Assembly: GCA_013399015.1 (NCBI GenBank)
Contig: VWZX01006241.1
Coordinates: 494,729-558,728, forward strand
Length of the DNA: 64,000 nucleotides
From: Galbula dea
Lineage: Eukaryota > Chordata > Aves > Piciformes > Galbulidae
Reading direction: 5' to 3'
Below the pieces are notes generated by a model, which did not search any database, had not been told where the DNA came from, and was given only the letters and a program-made list of their open reading frames with translations. The first letter of the stretch is position 1. Every line of letters begins with the position of its first letter. The position numbers and the translations under genes are program-made. Of this stretch, positions 15,301 to 24,300 are shown one piece after another.

Positions 15301-18300
15301 TAAGATTAAGTATATGGCATATTATTACAAAAGATCAATCAGCTGTATAGAGATAATGATTTATAAAAGTAACATCCTTTACAATAGAGATTACTATTCA
15401 CCAGCTCAAACCTCAAGAAAAACCATAAGGTGGGTAAGACATAGCAGTACCCAGCATCGTATTGGGCAGTGACACAAATATATTTGTTAGAAAGATGTAT
15501 TTGCTCACCAACAGGCATTAACACATCGTGAGCACCACAGCAAACTTTCACTTTACAACTGATAGTGAGGACAGGCTAAGGATTACAAGGAAGAGACAAA
15601 GCTTGTGCTTGATGAAGCAAAGTAATGAGATCAGTGGAAGAAGAGTAAAGACAGTGAGAGCAGAAGAACTCCAGAAGATACTTACTCTCACTGGATATGG
15701 GAAGGTTTGAACCAAGGCTTGAAGATTCAGGTTTCTGATCGCTGACTTCTGCGTTGCTCACATGACTGCCAGGACAAACAAAGGCTAATCATTAGCATAA
15801 TGAACTCTTAAATTAACATCCTTGGCATCATAACCCCTGGGTCCAACCTTCCTAACAGACACAAACCGACTCTAAGAGAAAACAGCTCTGCACTCTTTTA
15901 ACATTTCACAGAGATCCCAAGAGAGAGAGCTGCAGCTCTAATTAGACATTCAAATGCATTGGGTTTGAGTGGCAAGGTTTCAGTAGCAGAAGGGCTTACA
16001 AGGTTGGTTTCTGTAAGGAGGTGCTAGAAGCTTCCCCCATGCCCGACAGAGGCAATGCCAAGATGGACCTGCTGCTGGCCAAGGCCAAGTCCATCAGTGA
16101 TGGTGGTAGCGTCTTTGTGATATCATATTTAAGAAGGGGGGAAAAAAAACTGCGCAAGACAAAACTGCAGCCAAAGAGAGGAGCAAGAATATGTGATACA
16201 GCCCTGCAGACACCAAGGTCAGTGAAGAAAGAAGGGGAGAAGATGCTCCAGGTACTGGAGCAGAGATTTCTCTGCAGCCCACGGAAGACCATGATGAGGC
16301 AGGCTGTCCCCTTGCAGCCCGTGGAGGTTCATGGTGGAGCAGGTGGATGCACCTGAAGGAGGCTGTGACTCTATGGGAAGCCTGTGCTGGATCAAGCTCC
16401 TGGCAGATCTGTGGATCTGTGCAGAGACAGCCCACACTGAAGGAGGTTTGCTAGCAGGACTAGTGACCCCCTAAGGACCCACACTGGAGCAATCTGCTCT
16501 GCAAGGACTGCATCCTGTGGAAAGGACTCTGTTGGAGAAGTTCATGGAGGACTGTCTCCCATCGGAGGGAATCCACACTGGAGCACAGGAAGAGTGGGAG
16601 GAGTCCTCCCCTTGAAGAGGAAGAACCAACAAAGCCAACATGTGATGTACTGAACACAACTCTCGTTACCCATCCCCCTGCACCACTGGTGGGGAAGGAG
16701 GTGGAGAAATCAGGAGTATTGCTAAGCATGGAAAGAAAGGAAGGGTGGGAGGAAGGTGTTTTAAGATTTGATTTTATTTTTCATTATCCTACTCATATTT
16801 AATTGGTAATAAATTAAATTAACTTCCCTGAGTCTAGTCTGTCTAACCCGTGATGGTAACTGGTGAGTGATCTCTCCCTGTCCTTATCTTGACTCATGCG
16901 TCTTTCATTATATTTTCTCTCCCCTGTCCAGCTGAAGATGGGAGTGATAGAGCAGCTTTGGTGGGCACCTGACATCCAGCCAGGGTCAACTCACCACACC
17001 ACCTCCAGCACATTTACTCACCAACTACTCTCTCAAGATGAGGCTGTAGCTTCACTGACAGCTGAGCAGACTTGGCAGCTTGGAGCTGCTACCTGCAGCA
17101 GAAAATATGAACTTCTTTCCGGATGCCTGGGCAAGCCTCCTGCTCCCCTGTGTCAGCTCAGGCAACCTACAGGCTCTCCACGACAGTTTATCATAGTAGT
17201 AGTATCATAGTATTGTCTGAGCTGCAAGGGACCCAATAGGATAATCGAGCCCAGCTCTTAAACCCATGGAGGACACCCCAAGAATCACAGCATGTGCCTG
17301 AGAGTGTTATCTAAACACTTCTTCATCAGGTGTTATGCTAAGACAACTTCCCTGGGGAGGCTATTCCAGATCCCAACCACCCTCTGAGTGAAGAATCTTT
17401 TCTTAACCTCCAGCCTGAACGTCCCCTGACTCAACTAAATTCATTCAGCACAAAAATCATGCAGTAATTTTTGCTGGGATACTGAATAGACTCAGCTTGT
17501 GGAGGGATCCAGCAAGCACCAGGCTTGGTGTACACTTGAGCTACAAGCAGAACTTCCCCTCTCAGCAGCAGGAAGCAGTTATATTGGCTCCTTCACCTTG
17601 TAAAACTGAAGCCTGAGACTATCAGAACATACAGATGCCTCAAAACTTCATAAGAAGCTATGCTGCAGAACTAGCAATAATAAAACTAAAGCCAACATGG
17701 CAATCATAAAAGGTAAAAGTTGTATCATTAAGAAATTATCTGTACTTCCTGCTCTACATATGAACAAAACAAACACTGACGGGTAACTGAAACAGTGTGT
17801 GACAAATTCAAAACAATCTAGTAATCTGCAGCAACACCTAGTTCAAGGATGCTTCATAGAATCATAGAATCATCTGGGTTGGAAAGGAACTCAGAGGTCA
17901 TCTAGTCCAACCCCCCTATAGTGAGCAGGGATATCCACAACTGAATCAGGTTGATCAGAACCTTGTCTACCCTCACCTTGAATACCTCCAGGGATGGGTC
18001 TCAACCACCTCCCTGGGCAACCTGTTCAGTGTTCCACTACCCTCATGGGAAGGAACTTTTTCCTAATATCTAATCTAAATCTACTCTTCTCTAATTTAAA
18101 CCATTACCCCTTGTCCTTTCACTACAGGCCTTTGTAAACAGGCCCTCACCAGCATTTTTGTAAGTCCCCCTCAGGTACTGGAAGGTCACTATTAGGTCCC
18201 CCCCGAAGCCTTCTCTTTTTCAGGCTGAACAGTCCCAGCTCCCTCAGCCTATCCTCACAGGGGAGGTGTTCCAGCCCCCTGAGCATTTTTGTAGCCCTCC

Positions 18301-21300
18301 TTTAGACCCGCTCCAGCAGCTCCATGTCGTTTCTGTGTTGAGGGCTCCAGAGTTGAACACAGTACTCCAGATGAAGTCTCACCAGAGCAGAGTACAGTGG
18401 CAGAATCAACTCTCTCCATGTGCTGGTCATGCATCTTTTGATGCAGCCCAGCATACGATTTGCCTTCTGGGCTGCCAGTGCGCACTGTTTGCTCATGTCC
18501 AGCTTCTCGTCCACCAACACCCCCAAGTCCTTTTCTGCAGGGCTGCTCTCTATCTCCTCAGCCCCCAGCCTGTATTGATAGTGGGGATTGTTCCGATCCA
18601 GTTGCAGGACCCTGCACTTGGTGGTATTAAACCTCATAAGGTTCATCTGGGCCCACCTCTCCAGCCTGTCCAGCTCCTTCTGGATGACATCCCGCCCCTC
18701 CAGCTTATCAACAGCACCACACAGCATAGTGTCATCAGCAAACTTGCTGATGGTGCACTCAATCTCGCTGTCAATATCCTTTATAAAAATACTAAATAGT
18801 ACAGGTCCCAGTACGGACCCCTGAGAGACATCACTTGTCACTGGTCTCCATCTGGACTTCGAGCCATTGACCACTACCCTCTGGATGTTACCATCCAGTC
18901 AATTCCTTATCCACTGAACAGTCCACACATCACATCCATAGTTCTCTGATTAGGTCAGTAAAATGTTGGGGGGACCATGTCAAAGGCCTTACAGAAATCC
19001 AGATAGATCACAACACTGATATTCAGGGACAACCCTAGTAGTGAGGCAAGCCTCCATGGACACAGGAGTCTGTGACAGTAGGGCCACAATCTACCACTCA
19101 GGGTACCATTTACTTGTCTCTTGTAGACTAGGGGGAAGTACAAGCCAAGGAGCGTGTGATATCAACCAGCATTGCACTGGTAGATCCATCCTTCCCTGAA
19201 CTGCTCCTTCAGGCTGTGATATGCCCCTTTTGTCCAGCTCCTTGCTCCAGGATGGGTTGGAGATAATCTTCTGGGACAGGAGGTACAGCTTTCCTGGGAC
19301 AGGGTAAGGGTGGAGCTGGCTTGTAAGTGCCATGGGTTTGGTTAAAAGGCAATTGAGCTTCCTGCCTTTGGCTGGTGAGGGAGTGAAGTTTAACCAAAAT
19401 GCATAACCTTGCTTTTTCTCCCTAAAAACCTTTATAACCAAAAGAGTTGGAAATCTCTCTCAATAGTGTGAGAAAAGCATGAGTCCTGCAAGAAAATAAT
19501 GTAGTCTATGCAGACTTGAGGTATCTGTGTACTGTTATTCTTGGTGGGAAAAAATGCTGCGATTCTGTGGCACAGACAGTCCATCTGCGGCTGTCAAGTG
19601 GCACATCGTTTGCAAGCAGTTAGAAAGCTGCTCATTGTGCTCACTTCCTACGGAAAATGCTTCTGACCACCTATACCAGCCTATCTTTCTGCTCTCTTTC
19701 TCACTGCTGGCCTTCAACACATGCCTTCGGTACACATCCATCTCAAGTGGTCTTATCCTCCCCATCACTTCTAACTCTTCAACTCTCACGGACTCAGAGA
19801 AAAATTCTCACTTGCACATAGCTGCCTTGCACCACCGGACCAGCCTGACTAGCAGAGCATGCTGCATCTACAAAAGCGTTAAGGCTCTTAGATGCTTAAT
19901 GCTCCCAAGAGAGACAACCCTCACTGGGTACAGTTCTTGCCTTCCCCAATTCCACAATTCAGCTAAAACAAACAGAGCCAGAGTATTGACATCAGCTGAA
20001 AACCAGGTTGCTAGTAAGAAACAGGTCTAATCAATTATTCTAAACTATTCCATAGGTCAAACGTAGTATCATATATGCTTTTATCAAATTAAAGCCAGAA
20101 AATTTAAGCAGGTTTGAAATGCAATTTTACCCCTTCCCTCAAGTTCTATTTTTAAATACTATACAAGGAGGTTTGCACGCAAATCTAGACGCTGCTTGTG
20201 CCTGCAGGAGAGCTGTGATTGCACCAAAGCATAGTAACATGCTGAAGAAGAATCGACATCATTCACTCTGGCATGTTCAGACCTGCCCATGCTGCCCTCA
20301 GCAACCTTGCAGACAATAAAGATTAAAAATCCTCCCAGGATGTGGTTTATCTCACCTCACACCAATTAGAAAGGGAACCTGCAGTGATTAGCTCAAATTT
20401 CTAAGTTTTAGACACATAATGAATTTCACAGTTTGCTGTTTAAAGTATTTTGTTTGACATAAACAAAAAGAAGCAATAATGTCCCCATTCAGGGCTCAAT
20501 ATACCGTGTCCACTGCTGCGTGAACGGCACACAGCGTTTCCTCCTCCCTTACACTGGGATGTCAAAGGCTCCAAAAAGAAAACTTTCTTCACAGTATCTG
20601 CTATTATACACAGGAACAAACCCCAGGAAAGCTGTTCTCACTATATGTAATAATAGTGATTAATTCCTACATATGATATATAGAAAGCATCAGAAAGCAT
20701 CTACTGTATAATCCTGCTGTGGCAAGGGGATTGGACTAGGTAATCTTTCAAGGTCCCTTCCAACCCCTAACATTCTGTGATTCTGTTGAGGCTGAAAACA
20801 GTAAAACACAGCAGCTTTAAACAGAAGAGGCTATTAACTTGAGAGGTTTAATTTCTCAAGACAGTTATTCACATAATTTTGCTGAGAATCATAGCACAGA
20901 TATTACTAAAATATTCTGAGTCTCATCAGAATAAATACATGTTATGTGCAGCACACAGCAGTTTCATCAGATTCTGGGAAAAACAGGATGCTTGATGAAT
21001 CAAGTAAGACTCTTTAAAGCCACTTCTACAAAGGCTTAATACCAATGCACCAGGTAATTGCTTTTTTTTTTTAATTGGGAACTTAATACAAAAGTGACTT
21101 ATATTTGCCCCATATGTGTGAAAAATGAAACAATATAAAGGCTTCTAAAATAGAAGCTTGTAATGATAAAAAAACCCCAAAATATTAATAACTGTTCCAC
21201 ACTAAAATCAAATTCAAAATCACGTACCTCAAATTTTGTTCTCTGGATTCCTGCATCTTGGCTTTTTTCACCTGCAAACACAAGAATGTTCAGAAAGTAA

Positions 21301-24300
21301 TGAGAGCTGTTCTTGGCAGAATCTATGCACACAGACCTCCATTAGCAGATCACCACTGGTTACTATGGAGTTAGTGTTTAAATACAGAAAGCCTTGCATT
21401 GAACACCAGAGCTAACCAGCGTAACCAATGGGTTGTTCATCTCAGAACAAGTTTACAACAATTGTTGGAAAACAAATACTAAGGGGGAATGCGTTAGAAA
21501 AATGGCCATGTTATTTAAGCAAGAAAGGGACGATGAGATACACAGCTACAAGTGTCTGATGAGGACAATTTGATGGAAATTGAAAACATAGCCATAAATT
21601 TTAAGAAAATCATGTTCTACACAGATGCAGCAGAACTGCCATAAATACATGTCCTTTGCTTCCCCCCCCCCATATTTGATTACTACATAAAGATAGGAAT
21701 TTTAATTTTTTTTTTTTCTGTAATAAATTGGGATTTCCAACTTTCATTTCTGAGAAAAAACAGTACAGTATTTTTTCTGGTTTTGTAGATGGCCAGCTGG
21801 GTGTTACACAACAGAAACTACTGGCTTGAACACAAATCCAGTTTTCTGTGTGCAGGTGACATACACTACTTTGAAATCCTTGGTAGGATGACAGGGTTAG
21901 TTTCTGCAGCCTGTAGTCTTTTGAGTGAGACATTACTGTGATATACAGCTTTCGCTTCCCCTCCCCCCCACCTTCCCCCTGTGGCAGCAAATTTTACAGC
22001 CTTTCTTATTTCTGGAACACATTTAGATGCCAAACTTGGTGCTTTGGTACCCAGCTGCATTCACCACTTATCCCAGTTACTGCAGGGTTTTGCAAGAACA
22101 CATCATATTTATTAATCTTTTCATCACAATGAGCATGAAACAGCTACTCCTAAAACAGCTCTCGACAGTCAGAGACAGTCAGTCACTGCTCTGCTGACTT
22201 TGGTCCCTGGACTGGATCTTCTATCTTGATGAGTACCTACATGACAAGACCATTATGCCTGCCCTCCTCTGATGGGAGACCTTTCCCCACTGCCAGAAAT
22301 GTGACATGCCCTTGGTGTTGTAGAGAGAATAATGTTTTAAAAGAGTTTTCCTTTAACTCAATAGTTGATTTCACTTAAAAAATCAGGAAATACCTGGAGA
22401 GAGCTTAACACTCTCGTTAAACGGCTCTTGAACGTGGGATAGCCAGTGCAAGTATATACCATAAGTCAAGCAAAACAGTAATTCTGAATTTCAATTTATC
22501 ATGTCACAGTCTCAATTGACTAGCCTTGGCTAGTCACCATCTCTGCAGGTTTTTGAAAGAAATTCTCCCTAACACCTTCCTGTTTAGGAATAACAGAAAA
22601 TCTTGAAACATCGGTGGGATGCAAACCCCATTTTCTACTCACCAATAATCACTGCAATTTAGGCTACAAATTTAAGTGGGAGGAAACAGTTTTAAACAGT
22701 CATTCATGGGCTTGAAATGCATTTTCCCTCTTTTGTGCCACATGCCATAAAACATACTTAAGGCAGGAACAGCACCTAGTAACTTAAGGATGAGTAACTT
22801 AAGCACAAAGAGAGAGTGCTGCCATGACATGCTGTGCTCCTAGATGAGCCCTGTGTGATCACAGTCCAAATCCAAACCCTACATGGGACACCTATTCACC
22901 CTCTCCTGCATGATGCTTAGAAAAGGCTGCTGAAACCTCTTCAAACACCTCCTTTCAACACACACTCCCCTCTGAAAACCTCTGGAGAGATGCTGATGGG
23001 CTTTTTATCACAAGACAGGATCAGTTTGAAGACATCATGCCAGAGAAGTGAATTCACTTAAAAGAAAGAAAAGAAATAAAACCAAGGAAAATGATGTTAT
23101 ATGGTGATTTCAGTTTCAGCTTTATCAACCTCAGACACAATCTTACTAAGTTGTTCTGCTGCTCTACAATGAACACCATGTCTTGTAAGGTAATCTTTGC
23201 TCCCACCTCCATCTTTTTATTTTGCTCTCAGTTTTTGGCTTAAAAAAAATAAAGAAATTCAAGTGACACATTCTAGCTGATCCCTGATCCCAAATCACAA
23301 ATTTGTAAAACTGAAAATCCAAATTAGTCTTTGTGCTGGCAAACTCCCCTCCTGACTCAGAACTACCAGTGTTGGAGTTCAGCTGTATTTACAGAGCCAG
23401 TACCAAAGTAGAAACAAAGTTTTTCTCCTGATGCCAGGATAACACTTGCTCTATGACTGAATCCAGGTGTCAGACTGATATTCACAGACTAACTTCCATG
23501 CTTGAGAAGAAGCAGGGAATCCCCCACACCCTCAGCTAGCCAACAAGCAAGGCGATGACTTGTTGGGTCAAATGCTGCCAAAGCCATTTCAAACTGTGGC
23601 AATGGCGTTGTGAAGGGAGGACTGCACACAAGCCAGGAACACAGGATTGAATTGCAATCCCTTTGCCAATTTCAGCTACGAAAAATCTGCAGCTCAAACG
23701 CATGACCATTATTTTTTCTCTACACTTTTGGCAGCACTGGGTCTTTCTGGAGCCATTTCCAACACCATGCTTTCCCTACCACTGACTCCAGCTTTCTGCT
23801 GCTCTCTGATAAGAGAAATTTGTTTTGAACAGAGTGCAACCCATTGGATGTCTGCAGTGAGTGTAACACAAGCTCACTATCCCTTACAAAAAGGAGATTT
23901 TTTTTGTAATTGTCTAGCATTAAGGATTAAAGAAAGTATTATAAAAATCAACTACATGCATCCACAAGTCCATTCATCACTATACAGGATTACTTCTAAA
24001 AACTCACCCAGATTAACAGCTTATAATAACCTAGCAACTTTTTTGCCGGGGTCAGGAGGTCACCTTCAAGTATTTTCCCCAAAACTTCCCTTTGCTATCT
24101 TATTTCTCAGGTCTGTTTCTGTTTTCAAGAACTTCAGTGTGCATAGAAACCTCTCCCTTCTACTGCAGACTTGAAAAGGGAAGACAATAAATAAGCACAA
24201 ATCCATGGTACATGATGACACACATCCCAAGGTCTATGGGGAACAGCCTGTTGTAGTTGCGAGGCCACTCTCCATCACATCTGGAAAGTCATGGCTGTCA

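Noticed and set aside
18266..18799. 177-codon plus-strand frame
   Set aside because: It is the antisense shadow of the CR1 ORF2 on the minus strand.
23647..24174. 175-codon plus-strand frame in EYA3 intron 2
   Set aside because: No domain, low-complexity intronic composition and no splice context. It is antisense to EYA3.
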